From Conus ventricosus (taxonomy: Eukaryota > Mollusca > Gastropoda > Neogastropoda > Conidae), in NCBI GenBank assembly GCA_018398815.1, contig CM031628.1, positions 13,703,026-13,767,025 of the forward strand: a stretch of 64,000 nucleotides of DNA. Direction: 5' to 3'. Position numbers and translations under genes: made by a program. The notes under the pieces are model-generated. The model was not told the origin of the DNA. It searched no databases and saw only the letters and a list, made by a program, of their open reading frames with translations. This document shows positions 1 to 11,017 of this stretch, in pieces. Position 1 is the first letter of the stretch, and each line of letters begins with the position of its first letter.

Positions 1-870
1 CCATCAAGGTGTAAGACTTGTCACAAATAGTGAAAAACAAAAAACAACAGATGCAAAAGCATATAAACGTATCCAAGTTTATCCCGAATATGCATGAGAT
101 ATTCCCTAAAGAGGGAAAAAGCATTTGGGTGTGTAACGTTAGTAATGGCTATTTTTGTAAAGATCGACCATTTATCTGTGACCAATAATGAACATACTTA
201 CAAATTTTCAGAAAGATCGGCCCAGTACATTCTGAGATTTTCCATGAAGAAGAAAACCATTATGGGCCGTTAGTAACGGCTATAACGGTAAACTTAAACA
301 TCGGTCATCATCTGAGACCCATAATGAACAGACCTACAAATTTTCAGAAAAATCAGCCAAGTACTTTCTAAGATATTCCACAAAAAAGAATAACCGTTAG
401 GGGCCGTTATAGCCGTTAGCAACGGCTATAATGGTAAACTATAATGTTGGGCATCATCCGTGACCCATAATGAACATACCTACAAATTTCCAGAAAGATC
501 GGCCCAGTACTTTCTGAGACATTCATAAAAAAGAAAATCCGTTACAGGCCGTTATAGCCTTTAGTAAGGGTTTATAACGGTAAACGAAAACATTGCGTAT
601 CATCCGTGACCCATAATGAACATACCTGCTAATTTTTCACAAAGATCGGCCAAGTACTTTCTGAGATATTCCATAAAAAGGAAAAACCGCTACAGGTCGT
701 TACAGCCGTTAGTAAGGGCTATAACGGTAAATAAAACATCGGGCATAATCCATGACCCATAGTGAACATACCTGCTAATTTCCAAAAAGATCGGCCAAAT
801 TCTTTCTGAGATTTTCCAAAAGAAGAAAACCCATTCTAAAGTACTCCCTGTTGTATAAGAACTGGGAGTA
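1..870. repeat. Minisatellite, ~145-bp monomer, copy A
   Basis: About five diverged monomers recur with a ~145-bp period. Each carries the phrase 'cccataatgaacatacctac', a 'gatcggcc...tactttctgag' segment and a 'gttagtaacggctataacgg' segment, the last at about 143, 268, 413, 560 and 708. One monomer contains an inverted repeat, tatagccgtt-agc-aacggctata, at 409-432. The same array is present at 21911-22960. No coding potential is seen. Confidence 0.8.
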
Positions 871-1029
871 CGAAAAAAACAAAACACTGGTGTATGCCAG
901 AGAGGGGAACATTCACCTTTCCTACTTCGTGTTAAGTTTCACTCACTGATAACCACAAAGAAATGTAAATAAGAATATAGGTTTCTGGATTCTGGATTCG
1001 ACATAAGAAAAGTAGTTACAGACTCAGAA

Positions 1030-1440
1030 TCAAAAACTTACTCGGCGAATATTTCGACAGGGTCGCCCTGTCTTCTTCAGCTCACTGTTGCTGTTGTGGC
1101 AGCGAGGCCTGATGGGACGACTGTTGTGGGGGGGGGGGGGGGGTGGTGAACGGTTTTCATGATCTGATTGTAGATGGGGGTGAGTTCAAAGCCTTGATCT
1201 CTGTTCAGGCTGGGGTGTCTGGTCTTAATTTCGATGGCTTCTTTAACTTTTCTTTTTGTGAGGAAGGGCTCTGTATATAGATCTTGGTTTCTTGGGGGCT
1301 GAAACTGTGGCCTGTGGCTTGTAGATGTTCATGTATGGCAGAAGTAGATCGGTTTTGGTGTTCCTGTAGACGGGTGGTGAGTGGTCTTGCAGGTTTGGGG
1401 TAGCTGTATGAGTTTGGTTACCCATGACTGAAGGTGGCTA
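1030..1440 (-). pseudogene. Penelope-like element family 2, 3' fragment (GIY-YIG C-terminal part)
   Basis: Minus-strand fragment nearly identical to the end of the longer PLE copy at 24262-24978. It includes the coding 3' end of the endonuclease ORF, a long poly-G/C run at 1130-1142 and a hammerhead-like core at 1052-1080. Relative to the other copy it lacks about 1.1 kb: sequence jumps directly from 'gtggtcttgc' to 'ggtttggggtagctg' at about 1400. It is a non-functional remnant. Confidence is high because the paralogous copy retains the GIY-YIG motif. Confidence 0.75.
1052..1080 (-). ncRNA. Hammerhead ribozyme core, PLE family 2 (copy A)
   Basis: Same CTGAAGA-stem II-GAAA arrangement as 24285-24313. 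Confidence 0.5.
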
Positions 1441-1458
1441 CAAGGAAGGGGGGTATGT

Positions 1459-1496
1459 GTGTGTGTGTGTGTGCCGGGGGGGGGGGGGGGGGTTGT

Positions 1497-1547
<51 letters not shown>

Positions 1548-1552
1548 TGTGT
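1459..1552. repeat. (GT)n microsatellite with G-run
   Basis: Alternating GT with an internal run of about 16 G. The same unique flank ('gaaggtggctacaaggaagg') precedes the much longer (GT)n array at 25770. Confidence 0.95.
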
Positions 1553-1559
1553 TGTGTCA

Positions 1560-2053
1560 TTCATTTAACGTCTTTCCACTAAACGTGATATTAGACGATA
1601 AAAAAAAAAAGGAGTGTGTAAGAGAAAAAAGACTATTGCATGACTGAAAGTTATAGAGTTCCAAGTATGCATGCATGTATGTGTGAATGTGTGTACACAT
1701 ATGGTGCTTAGGCGGTTATTTAAAATATTCTGATTAAAGAAATATGTGTATAACTACACTATTAGAAATAAGAAACAGAAGGAAAAAAAAAACAATATAT
1801 ATATAACAACAACAAAATCAGTGAACACCCCCACCCCACCCCACCCACCCCTTCCTTTTCTTCCCTCTCTATCCTCTCCCCGTTCCTCCCTCCCCCTCCA
1901 TCACTTTTATATTAGAAAAAAAAATTCAGATATTGTAGTGACCAATTGGACTGATATCTAAACTTACAAAACAATCTTAGGTTAAAGCTGGTGAATTGTA
2001 TATAATGTGAGTTATTTTGCAACAACACTGGAATAAAAGTATTTCAAGTTTTT
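1560..2053. other. No gene seen; AT-rich intergenic sequence
   Basis: Low-complexity and AT-rich sequence with A-runs and a C-rich stretch near 1820-1890. No coding or repeat homology was recognised. Confidence 0.5.
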
Positions 2054-3053
2054 NNNNNNNNNNNNNNNNNNNNNNNNNNNNNNNNNNNNNNNNNNNNNNN
2101 NNNNNNNNNNNNNNNNNNNNNNNNNNNNNNNNNNNNNNNNNNNNNNNNNNNNNNNNNNNNNNNNNNNNNNNNNNNNNNNNNNNNNNNNNNNNNNNNNNNN
2201 NNNNNNNNNNNNNNNNNNNNNNNNNNNNNNNNNNNNNNNNNNNNNNNNNNNNNNNNNNNNNNNNNNNNNNNNNNNNNNNNNNNNNNNNNNNNNNNNNNNN
2301 NNNNNNNNNNNNNNNNNNNNNNNNNNNNNNNNNNNNNNNNNNNNNNNNNNNNNNNNNNNNNNNNNNNNNNNNNNNNNNNNNNNNNNNNNNNNNNNNNNNN
2401 NNNNNNNNNNNNNNNNNNNNNNNNNNNNNNNNNNNNNNNNNNNNNNNNNNNNNNNNNNNNNNNNNNNNNNNNNNNNNNNNNNNNNNNNNNNNNNNNNNNN
2501 NNNNNNNNNNNNNNNNNNNNNNNNNNNNNNNNNNNNNNNNNNNNNNNNNNNNNNNNNNNNNNNNNNNNNNNNNNNNNNNNNNNNNNNNNNNNNNNNNNNN
2601 NNNNNNNNNNNNNNNNNNNNNNNNNNNNNNNNNNNNNNNNNNNNNNNNNNNNNNNNNNNNNNNNNNNNNNNNNNNNNNNNNNNNNNNNNNNNNNNNNNNN
2701 NNNNNNNNNNNNNNNNNNNNNNNNNNNNNNNNNNNNNNNNNNNNNNNNNNNNNNNNNNNNNNNNNNNNNNNNNNNNNNNNNNNNNNNNNNNNNNNNNNNN
2801 NNNNNNNNNNNNNNNNNNNNNNNNNNNNNNNNNNNNNNNNNNNNNNNNNNNNNNNNNNNNNNNNNNNNNNNNNNNNNNNNNNNNNNNNNNNNNNNNNNNN
2901 NNNNNNNNNNNNNNNNNNNNNNNNNNNNNNNNNNNNNNNNNNNNNNNNNNNNNNNNNNNNNNNNNNNNNNNNNNNNNNNNNNNNNNNNNNNNNNNNNNNN
3001 NNNNNNNNNNNNNNNNNNNNNNNNNNNNNNNNNNNNNNNNNNNNNNNNNNNNN
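2054..3053. other. Assembly gap (1000 N)
   Basis: Exactly 1000 N, the usual arbitrary scaffold gap size. It hides the 5' part of the Gypsy element that resumes at 3054, including any 5' LTR. Confidence 0.99.
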
Positions 3054-3435
3054 GCAGAGACCTTCGGCGTGTGCGATTCCAAAACGCTGATGGTGTTTTG
3101 GCTGAACGCCTCAGCAGGGCCTTGAGGATCGGATAGGCGAGACAGCACTCAGGATTTCGCGGCTGCGATTCACACGCTGAGGTGTTTGTGAAGCTCGCAG
3201 GGCTTAATGGGCATCGCCAGATACGGAGAGGAAGCCCTCACAGATTTAGTGGCAATAAGGCGCCGACAACTGCTAGCGGGGTGAACAAGGCAGGCAGTTC
3301 ATCGGGGATTTCAGCGCCCCGACTGTGTTTTCTTTGTGGTCGTCCTGGCCACATTAGGAAAGATTGTCCTAAAGCCGCTGGTAGTCGTGGGGCTGGTCCT
3401 TTCCCACGTCCTCGTGCCTCGGCTAACGTGGGTTC
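3054..3435 (+). pseudogene. gag: Ty3/Gypsy gag C-terminus (nucleocapsid zinc knuckle)
   Basis: This is the C-terminal part of a retrotransposon Gag, which packages element RNA in virus-like particles. The clear signature is a CCHC zinc knuckle, CFLCGRPGHIRKDC (C-x2-C-x4-H-x4-C), at about 3324-3365. It is preceded by a Ser/Gly/Ala-rich segment and followed by an Arg/Pro-rich tail, as is usual for nucleocapsid. The N-terminus lies in the assembly gap. At least one frame change separates it from the downstream protease (an aspartyl DSGAS in another frame at 3511), which could be a natural gag-pol frameshift or an indel. It belongs to the element running to 5460. Confidence 0.8.
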
Positions 3436-3790
3436 CATCCAGCTTCTGGTGATTCAGAGTGCCCAGTGTTTCTCTCTGTTGTTGGTTCCTCCTTGGTCGA
3501 CACCATCAGGGATTCGGGAGCATCAACGATCTTTGTGGATAAGAATTTGGTTTCCCCTGAGGCCCGGCGGGGCGCTAGTTATGATGTGTGCGGGTTGGAG
3601 GCTGGTTTTACCTCCACCCGTCCTTCTGTACTTATTCTATCTCCACCCCCTACTTCTGTGGCGAAGTATGGGCCATCGCGGTGGAGCGACCTATGTATTC
3701 CCTTCTCATAGGGAATACTGTCACCTTTGCTGACGGACGCAGTCAGTCCGTGTCTACGGATCTGCCCGTACAGGCGTGTGTGGGAGTCAC
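3436..3790 (+). pseudogene. pro: Ty3/Gypsy retropepsin-type aspartic protease
   Basis: The catalytic motif DSGAS (3511-3525) followed by TIFVDKNLV is the retropepsin flap-side signature. The family's second hallmark, a hydrophobic LLIGN, appears about 60 residues later at 3700-3717 but in another frame, so at least one indel lies within the domain. Immediately downstream is TRAKAKK, the short basic linker often seen after protease in Gypsy Pol. The enzyme would process Gag and Pol polyproteins. It follows the zinc knuckle directly, as expected. Confidence 0.75.
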
Positions 3791-4465
3791 CACACGCGCC
3801 AAAGCTAAGAAGCAGGAACAGGAATTGCGTCCCGTTCTCCAGCCGATCTCTGACGAGGTTCTGGCCAGGGCCGATCCTGCTAGCATTATCCGTCTTCAGG
3901 CCAGGGACTTGGATGTCCAACGCCTGCGACAACTGGTAGGTCGTCCTGCTCAGTCTGCCCGACATGCCAAGGTGAGCTTCAAGCTCCACAAGGGGATCCT
4001 CTTTAGGGTTTTCACTCGGGCAGATCGTGTGGCCAAACAGCTTGTTGTTCCCCAAGCTTGAGAGAGTCTGTTCTCCGGCAGGCCCACGATTCCCCCATGG
4101 CAGGTCATATGGGCTCCAAGGGACTCTCGAGCGAGTAAGACAAGACTTCTTTTGGCCAGGGATGAACTCACAGGTTAGGCAGTACTGCCGCAGTTGCGAT
4201 ACCTGCCAACGGACAACGCCTAAGGGCGCTTGAGGCGTGTTCCCCTGGAGTCAGTGCCACGGGTTGGGAGCCATTCAGCAAGGTCGGTGTCGACCTGGTG
4301 GGACCCATTAATCCTCCATCCGGTCGCGGTCACCGCTACACTTCGGTAGTGGTAGAATCTGCGAGTCGATACCCAGAGGCTGTCCCGCTTAGGACTATCG
4401 ATGCCCCTACTGTTGCTGAATCTCTCAGGCAGATTTGGACGCGCACTGGCGTGCCAAGAAGAAGT
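3791..4465 (+). pseudogene. int: Ty3/Gypsy integrase (HHCC and partial catalytic core)
   Basis: This is the integrase of the Gypsy element, which inserts element cDNA into chromosomal DNA. The HHCC zinc-binding domain is readable: AHDSPMAGH at 4078-4112, then the hallmark DFFWPGM near 4145 and CRSCDTC at 4187-4207. The core domain starts with VGVDLVGP at 4282-4305, whose Asp is the first catalytic residue, followed by SASRYPEAVPL. The second Asp and the Glu are absent because at about 4460 the sequence jumps into RNase H. Frames shift at about 4060 and 4235. Integrase follows protease directly with no reverse transcriptase between them, which matches the PR-INT-RT-RH order of Gmr1-like elements rather than canonical Gypsy. 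Confidence 0.8.
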
Positions 4466-4640
4466 ACGGCCGGAAGTTTGTACTGGAGAGCGATCATCAT
4501 CCTCTCCAGTGCCTGGACCGGATCCAGCCAGTCAGTCATCGACTCATGAGTTAGGCAGTGGAACTGCAGAGCCATGCGTTCACTTTCCGTCATATCAAGG
4601 GTTCCTGTAATACGGGTGCTGACTATCTTAGCCGAGCTCC
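4466..4640 (+). pseudogene. Ty3/Gypsy RNase H, C-terminal end
   Basis: The last ~58 residues of the Pol RNase H domain are encoded, with one internal stop/frame change at about 4551. Motifs are YGRKFVLESDHHPLQ (4466-4510), which contains the conserved D-H-x-P-L, and IKGSCNTGADYLSRA (4594-4638), which contains the terminal A-D-x-L-S-R. In functional elements this is the extreme C-terminus of Pol, preceded by about 500 residues of RT that are missing here. The direct join to the integrase core shows an internal deletion. Downstream is 3' untranslated sequence, then a polypurine tract and LTR. Confidence 0.85.
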
Positions 4641-4984
4641 GTGGTCAGCACATTGGAAAATCAGTCAGAGGGACACTTCCCCTCAACCAGGGTTATATCC
4701 CTTTTGGTCTCTGTATCAGGTGTAGTGACAGTTTTCACTTCAGTGATGTTAACGGTAGTGAATCACCAATGGTTCGGATTGTTACTTTCATGGTTGGAAG
4801 GTTTGCTTATTGTTTGATATATGTAGTATTATGTATTTCCCTGTGTGATTCTATCGTGGAATGTTTGTATTGGAGTTATCGTACTCGGTCGATCACAGAG
4901 AGTTGGGTTCGGTCCCATTGTTGTGAATTTGCACATGCGTCAAGGTTCAAAGGAGCACTGTATCTCAGAGAAACAGATGCTTTT
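4641..4984 (+). other. Gypsy element 3' untranslated region
   Basis: Non-coding stretch between the end of RNase H and the polypurine tract. No domain was recognised. Confidence 0.6.
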
Positions 4985-4994
4985 AGAAGGGGGG
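4985..4994 (+). promoter_or_regulatory. Polypurine tract
   Basis: The sequence agaagggggg lies immediately upstream of the LTR start (tgtcacgag at 4997). That is the expected position and composition for the plus-strand primer of an LTR retrotransposon. Confidence 0.75.
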
Positions 4995-4996
4995 TT

Positions 4997-5460
4997 TGTC
5001 ACGAGTTTGTCACGAGGCCTACGACGTTTGACCCATCTAGGGTGGCGGAATTATTCATTTGTTTATTTGTCGTTGCTGTTGTCGTGTATCCGTCCCTTGA
5101 TGTGGCTTGTGGTGCGGTTGCACCTTAGTGTAGTTCAGCTCAACTTCGGTTTGCTTTCTCTCTCTCTCTCTCTTATTCCACTACCCGTGCTATTCATCCT
5201 GTAGGTTCACGGGTGGCTGGTACCTTTCTCTCGAACTTGCTGTCTATCGGCCTCTCGCCTGTCTTTTTACCTGTCGCACGTGCTTCATTTCTTTTAGTTT
5301 GAAGTATGCTCACTCTGTGACGCAGCATGGCATGTTGGCCGCCATCGCTGAGGGAGGTTAGCTCTTCACTCGAGCGGAAGATGTCTCTGGGAGCGCCTGC
5401 TCCGGTCTTGGTTCTTCACCGTATCATCGAGGGTACAGTCGGTATCTTCAATTCCTACAT
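4997..5460 (+). repeat. Gypsy 3' LTR, first part
   Basis: Begins TGTCACGAG after the polypurine tract. It matches, in reverse complement, the solo LTR at 47456-48262 over its whole length: the segments 'ggcctacgacgtttgaccc', 'tgtgacgcagcatg' and the '(c)agagacatct' area all occur in both. A CT microsatellite sits at 5155-5175. It is interrupted at 5460 by the PLE insertion and continues at 12289. Confidence 0.85.
5450..5460. repeat. Target-site duplication, left (11 bp)
   Basis: aattcctacat is duplicated at 12278-12288. The uninterrupted LTR copy at 47.8 kb reads continuously across the equivalent site, which confirms the insertion. Confidence 0.8.
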
Positions 5461-5576
5461 AAAAATTGATAACACTTGACTGGGTCTTTTTCTGAACAAC
5501 TGTATAATTCGAGGATGGGTGGTAAAGACCGAAACAAAAAGGGGGGTTAAATAGGAAACAAAAGCAAAGCACAACG

Positions 5577-5602
5577 TTTCGACTCCTAGAGTCTTTTTCA
5601 AG
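5577..5602 (-). ncRNA. Hammerhead-ribozyme-like motif, PLE family 1 copy 1
   Basis: On the minus strand: ttgaaaa, stem gactc-tag-gagtc, then gaaac. The layout matches a hammerhead core (CUGANGA, stem II, GAAA), but the first box deviates at two normally invariant positions (C3 and G8), so it may be inactive or degenerate. PLE terminal repeats are known to carry such motifs. Confidence 0.45.
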
Positions 5603-5719
5603 TGGCATGAAACTGAGGACACAGGAATTGTTTCAAACAAATCTGAAGTGACAAGAACTCAAAAAGCAAACACACACACATAAAGGGGAAGGCAAGGGGA
5701 TTGTTTCAAACAAATCTGA

Positions 5720-5865
5720 AGTGATAGAACTCAGAAAACCCCGCACACACACCCACACACACACACACACACACACAAACCCACGCACGCCCACAGAAAC
5801 ACCCCCCCCCCTCTTCCCCCCACCCCCACCCCCACCCTTTTTTCTTTCCCCCCCCCCCACCACCC

Positions 5866-5902
<37 letters not shown>

Positions 5903-5940
5903 CCTCCCCCCCCCCCCCCCCCCCACCCCAACCCACACAA
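5720..5940. repeat. Low-complexity CA/C/T tract in PLE terminal region
   Basis: (CA)n followed by C-rich and T-rich homopolymer runs. The same tract recurs at 9060-9245 and, inverted, at 11865-12030, so it belongs to the element. Confidence 0.9.
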
Positions 5941-5999
5941 CCCCAGTTCGCATGGTATAGTTCGGATGGTGACTCCATCACTTCAGTCCTTGATGTTCA

Positions 6000-8779
6000 G
6001 TCCGTGGGGAGTGATCGTACCTAGCCTAGAGATCAGAGATGATTCAAGGAATTTTCGGTGTTAGGCATCTGAGTGGTTTTGGTGAACAGCAGAGATTGAC
6101 ATATGAAACACGTTATGTCCAGGGCTATTGAAATGTGTACCTATGGGGGTGTCCTTATTCAAGTTTACAGCCTGGAGATGTTCCCTGAATCTTTCATCCA
6201 GGTCCGGTAGGTCTCACCACAGTAGAGTTTGGAACAGAGGCTGCATGAAAGAATGTACACCAGGTTGGAAAGGATCGGCAAGTAAAGGGGGATCTGATGG
6301 TGAAACTTTTGCCTGATGGGCCCCTGAGGGTGTAGTGGTTTGTATTTAAAAAGGGGCAGGTTTTGGGCATCGGGGGTTCGTTGCAGCGGTGGTTTCCTGG
6401 TGGAGAGCTACTCGGTGAGTCTTTGTAGGTGGCTCGTACTAGATGATCCCTGGGGTTTGGTGTCCCGCAGGTATGCCACTAATGGAGGTTTGTCGAAGGG
6501 GATTTGAGTTTGGGTCTTTCCTCAGGATGTCAAAGTTTTTCACAAGGATGTTTTTAACTGGGAGGTTGTGTGGGTGGTAGGTCGAGTAAGCACTGGTCGG
6601 TCAGACTGATCTTTGTTCTGAGACGGGGTCATGGCCTGAGTCCTGGGGGTGCGGAGGGCACGATTGGCGGCATCGATGATGACTGCTTCAGGGTACCCGC
6701 GCTTTCGGAAGAAGGAACACATCCAGTTGACTTGCAGTTTGAAGTCGTCGTCATTGCTGCACCAGTCTTCTGATGCGACAGAATTGAGAGTAAGGGATGC
6801 TCTTCTTGGTAGACTGTGGGGGGCTAGATGTAAAACTTGAGGTAAAGAATGTGAATCAGTTGCTTTGTAAAACACTGATGTTTTCAGTTGATCTGTGCTG
6901 GGATGGATACTTGAATGTCTAGAAAAGATCAGTTGTTTCAGAGATGGTGTAGGTGAATTTCGGGGCTGGGTGGAATGAAGACACCAAGTGTTAGGGAAAA
7001 CTAGAAGTTCAGCCTTGGTGCTTGTGGTGATACCTAGGGATGTCGTCTATGAAGCGTTCTGAAAATGGAGGGACACGTCCAGGATACGAAGGAGATTATC
7101 TGTCCTCGATAAAGAACCCCATAAAGGGGCCCATGCGTAACTCGGCCCCATCTGGTGCCCATAGCCACCCCTCGGGTTTGAACAAAGGGGCCCAATCGCC
7201 GAAGCAGAAACTGTTCAGTGTAAGGACCAGTTCTGCGTCTTAGGATGGTTGTGATGTCGATGTCAAAGGTGCTGTTTCTTCAGAAAATGTTTTATGGCCT
7301 GTAGACCCTCATTGTGGGGGATGCTCGGTACAGAGAAGTGACATCCATGGTAAAAAAGAAACGGTCAGATCCATCCGGTGGAAAATGGAATTGGTCAAAC
7401 AGTTGAAGGGCGTGATTGGTGTCCTTGAAAAAGGGTTGGGCAGAGACGAAAACAAGTGGTTGCAGGAGAGAGTCGATGAATTGTGAAATAAAGAGTTGTC
7501 GGACAGGAACAGGCGGATACTATGGACGTCCGGGTTGTTGGCCTTGTGAAGTTTTGGAAGGGCATAGAATTTGGACTCCCGGGGTTCTCGAACCACAGCT
7601 CTTGAGGCTCAGTTGGGAGATGACCCGATGCAATAGCTTCATTGACAATTTTCCTTACGAGGGCGTTGTCCTTTTTTTACTGTTGGTTTCCTCAATGGGG
7701 TGTAGAAAGTCGTGTCAGACAGCTGTTTTTTTACTTCCTTTTCATTAGTAGCCCTTTCCCACACCACTATCGCACCACCCTTATCGGCAGGTTGATTACC
7801 ACATCTGTTCTTTCTTAAAAATCATGTAGTGCCCCTCCACTCATCATCGGACAGGTTGGAGTGTTTCAGAGGTTGGAAGCTTATTTGTTGGATTTCCTGT
7901 GTGCACTTGTCAAGGGTAAAAATCAAACGGAAAGAATTCTCCGGGTTTTGGGTGTCCATATTCCACGTTTCCTTTGGGAAGAGGTGAGCGATGTCATTGT
8001 TGTTTGTACTTGTGGAGAGGGAGAAACTGGTCTTAAAAGTGTGCTGCAAGTCGTAATCTGCGGAAAAATTGTTGGCTTTGTTAGAGTGTGGACAGGAAGT
8101 TTTGTTCGGGTTTCAGAGGGACAAACTTTAAACCATGGCTTAAAAGTGCTTTCTGTTTGTCTGGGGATGAACATCATCAGGAATGGTCACTACCAGTTTG
8201 TCAGAGTCCACTGGTGCTTTGGGAAGTGGGCTGGGGGGTCACTTGTATTTCCTTTTGGCAAAATTGGTTTAGTTTTGTTGCTTTTCTTTTCTTAGGCTTT
8301 CTTGTAGGTCCTGGTTGGCGTTCTTCACAGTGTTGATGATGAACTGTGATGTCTCTTGAACACAGGTAAGCCATTTGGTGGCGGCAGGCTTTGATGAGTT
8401 CATTGCTTTTGTCCGTTTGGGTGTAAAAACTTCTGGTTGCTTGCGACATCAGGTTTGGCTGCTTTGAAAGAATCTTCTGAGTTTCACGTTCTTCTCTTTT
8501 TGATAAAGGGATGGAGTGAAATTTCAAACAAAAGCCATATGGAGACCTTGTGTCTTGGCACTGCGGATAAAAACATATGACTGGAAAATCTTGTCTTATC
8601 AAGTTGCTTGAGGTAGGCCACCCAGTCCCTGTGGAATAGGTGGGAGAGTTCGTAACTTGGGAGCGCGGAGCTGAAGAAATGGTGATGAGAGCGGCATAAA
8701 CGAGGGAATAAACGAGACAGACGATAAATGTTGACATGGAGTATACACAATACAGGTGCAGTCTGGTAGGCTGGTACAT
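6000..8779 (-). pseudogene. PLE family 1 polyprotein: reverse transcriptase + GIY-YIG endonuclease (copy 1)
   Basis: Minus-strand coding region broken into several frames. From 5' (high coordinates): an N-terminal part with NLSDDEWR near 7850 and KGGAIVVWERAT near 7750; the RT fingers motif SKFYALPKLHKANNP near 7560; the palm motif FIDD at 7042-7053, the equivalent of YxDD; and a linker with CSFFRKRGYPEAVIIDAANRA near 6700, typical between RT and endonuclease in this class. Last comes a GIY-YIG-type endonuclease with DERFREHLQAVN near 6190. PLEs use a telomerase-related RT and this endonuclease for target-primed retrotransposition. The many frameshifts indicate a dead copy or consensus errors. 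Confidence 0.85.
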
Positions 8780-11005
8780 AAAATTGATAACACTTGACTG
8801 GGTCTTTTTCTGAAACAAACTGTATATTTCGAGGATGGGTGGTAAAGACCGAAAAAAAAAGGGGGGTTAAATAGGAAACAAAAGCAAAGCAAAATGTTTC
8901 GACTCCTAGAGTCTTTTTCAAGTGGCAATGAAACTGGGGAAACACAGGAATTGTTTCAAACAAATCTGAAGTGACAAGAACTCAAAAAGCAAACACACAC
9001 ACATAAAGGGGAAGGCAAGGGGATTGTTTACAACAAATCTGAAGTGATAAGAACTCAGAAAACCCCGCACACACACCACACACACACACCCCACACACAC
9101 ACAAACCCACGCACGCCCACAGAACACCCCCCCCCCTCTTCCCCCCACCCCACCCCCACCCTTTTTTCTTTCCCCCCCCCCCCCCACCCACCCCCCTTCT
9201 ATTTTTTTTTTTTTTTCCTCCCCCCCCCCCACCCAAACCCCACACAACCCCAGTTCCATGGTATAGTTCGGATGGTGACTCCATCACTTCAGTCCTTGAT
9301 GTTCAGTCGTGGGGAGTGATTCGTCCTAGCCTAGAGCCCAGAGATGATTCCTAGGAATTTCGGTGTATGGCTTCTGAGTTTTTGGTGAACAGCAGAGATT
9401 GACATATGAAACACGTTATGTCAGGGTATTGAAATGTGTACCAGGGGGTTGTCCTTATTCAAGTTTACAGCCTGGAGATGTTCCCTGAATCTTTATCCAG
9501 GGTCCGGTAGGTCTCACCACGTAGAGTTTGGAACAGAGGCTGCATGAAAGAATGTACACCAGGTTGGAGGATCGGCAAGTGAAGGGGGATCTGATGGTGA
9601 AACTTTTGCCTGATGGGCCCCTGAGGGTGTTAGTGGTTGTATTTAAAAGGGCAGGTTTTGCATCGGGTTCGTTGCAGCGGTGGGTTTCCTGGTGGAGAGC
9701 TACTCGGTGAGTCTTTGTAGGTGGCTCGTACTAGATGATCCCTTGAGGTTGGTGTCCCGCAGGTATGCCCACTAATGGAGGTTTGTCGAAGGTGGACTTG
9801 AGTTTTAGGGTTTTCCCAGGATGTCAAAGTTTTTCACAAGGATGTTTTTAACTGGGAGGTGGTGTGGGTGGTAGGTCGATAAGGACTGGTCGGTCATGAC
9901 TGATCTTTGTCTGAGGACGGGGTCATGGCCTGAGTCCTGGGGTGCGGGGGCACGATTGGCGGCATCGAGTGATGCATTTAGGGTCCCGCGCTTTCGGAAG
10001 AAGGAACACATCAGTTGACTTGCAGTTTGAAGTCGTCGTCATTGCTGCACAGTCTTTGATGCGACTGAATTGAGAGTAAGGGATGCTCTTCTTGGTATAG
10101 ACTGTGGGTGGTAGATTGAACTTGAGGTAAGAATGTGATCAGTTGCTTTGTAAAACACTGATTTTTCAGTTGATCTGTGCTGGTGATGGATACTTGAATG
10201 TCTAGAAAAGATACAGTTGTTTCAGGTAATTTCTGGGCTGGTGTGGTGAATGAAGACACAAAGTGTATGAAAAACTAGAGTTCAGCCTTGGTGCTTGTGG
10301 TGATTTCCTATGTGTCTCTATGAAGCGTCTGAAAATGGAGGGACACGTCCCGAACAAGAGATTATCTGCTCCTCGATGAAACCATAAAGTAGGCCATGCG
10401 TTTAAATCGGCCCCACTTGGTGCCATAGCCACCCTCGGGTTTTTAACAAAGTGGCATATCGCCGAAGCAGAAACTGTTCAGTGTAAGGACCAGTTCTGCC
10501 AGTCTTAGGTGGTTGTGATGTCGATGTCCTAAAGGTGCTGTTCTTCAGAAAATGTTTTATGGCGTAGACCCTCATTGTGGGGGTGCTGTGTACAGAGAAG
10601 TGACATCCATGGTAAAATAAGAAACGGTCAGATCCCATCCGGTGGAAAATGGAATTGGTCAAACATGAAGGTGGGCGTGATTGGTGTCCTTGAAAGGTTG
10701 GCAGGGGACGTACAAGTTGGTGCAGGAGAGAGTCGATGAATTGAAATAGAGAGTTGTTGGACAGGAACATGGCGGATACTATTGGACGTCCAAGGGTGTT
10801 GCCTTGTGAAGTTTGGAAGGGCATAGAATTTGGACTCCGGGGTCTCGACCACAGCTCTTGAGGCTTTTAGTTGGGAGATGCCGATGCAATAGCTTCATTG
10901 ACAATTTTCCTTACGAGGGCGTTGTCTTTTTTACTGTTGGTTTCCCTCAATGGGGTGTAGAAGTGTGTCAGACAGGGTGTTTTTTACTTCCTTTTCATAG
11001 TCCCT
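8780..11005 (-). pseudogene. PLE family 1, tandem copy 2 (5'-truncated)
   Basis: Repeats copy 1 in the same orientation, beginning with the same terminal sequence (attgataacacttgactggg) and the same CA/C/T tract, and stopping at the position equivalent to about 7775 in copy 1. The endonuclease, linker (CSFFRKRG near 9990) and RT segments are present but more heavily indel-broken. The FIDD palm motif is altered at about 10313 (reads FIET). It joins an inverted fragment at about 11010. Confidence 0.85.
8897..8922 (-). ncRNA. Hammerhead-ribozyme-like motif, PLE family 1 copy 2
   Basis: Same core and stem II as at 5577-5602, conserved in the second tandem copy. Confidence 0.4.
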
Positions 11006-11017
11006 TGCCACACCACA

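Noticed and set aside
2012..3148. Long open frames on both strands across 2012-3148
   Set aside because: They consist almost entirely of the 1000-N gap.
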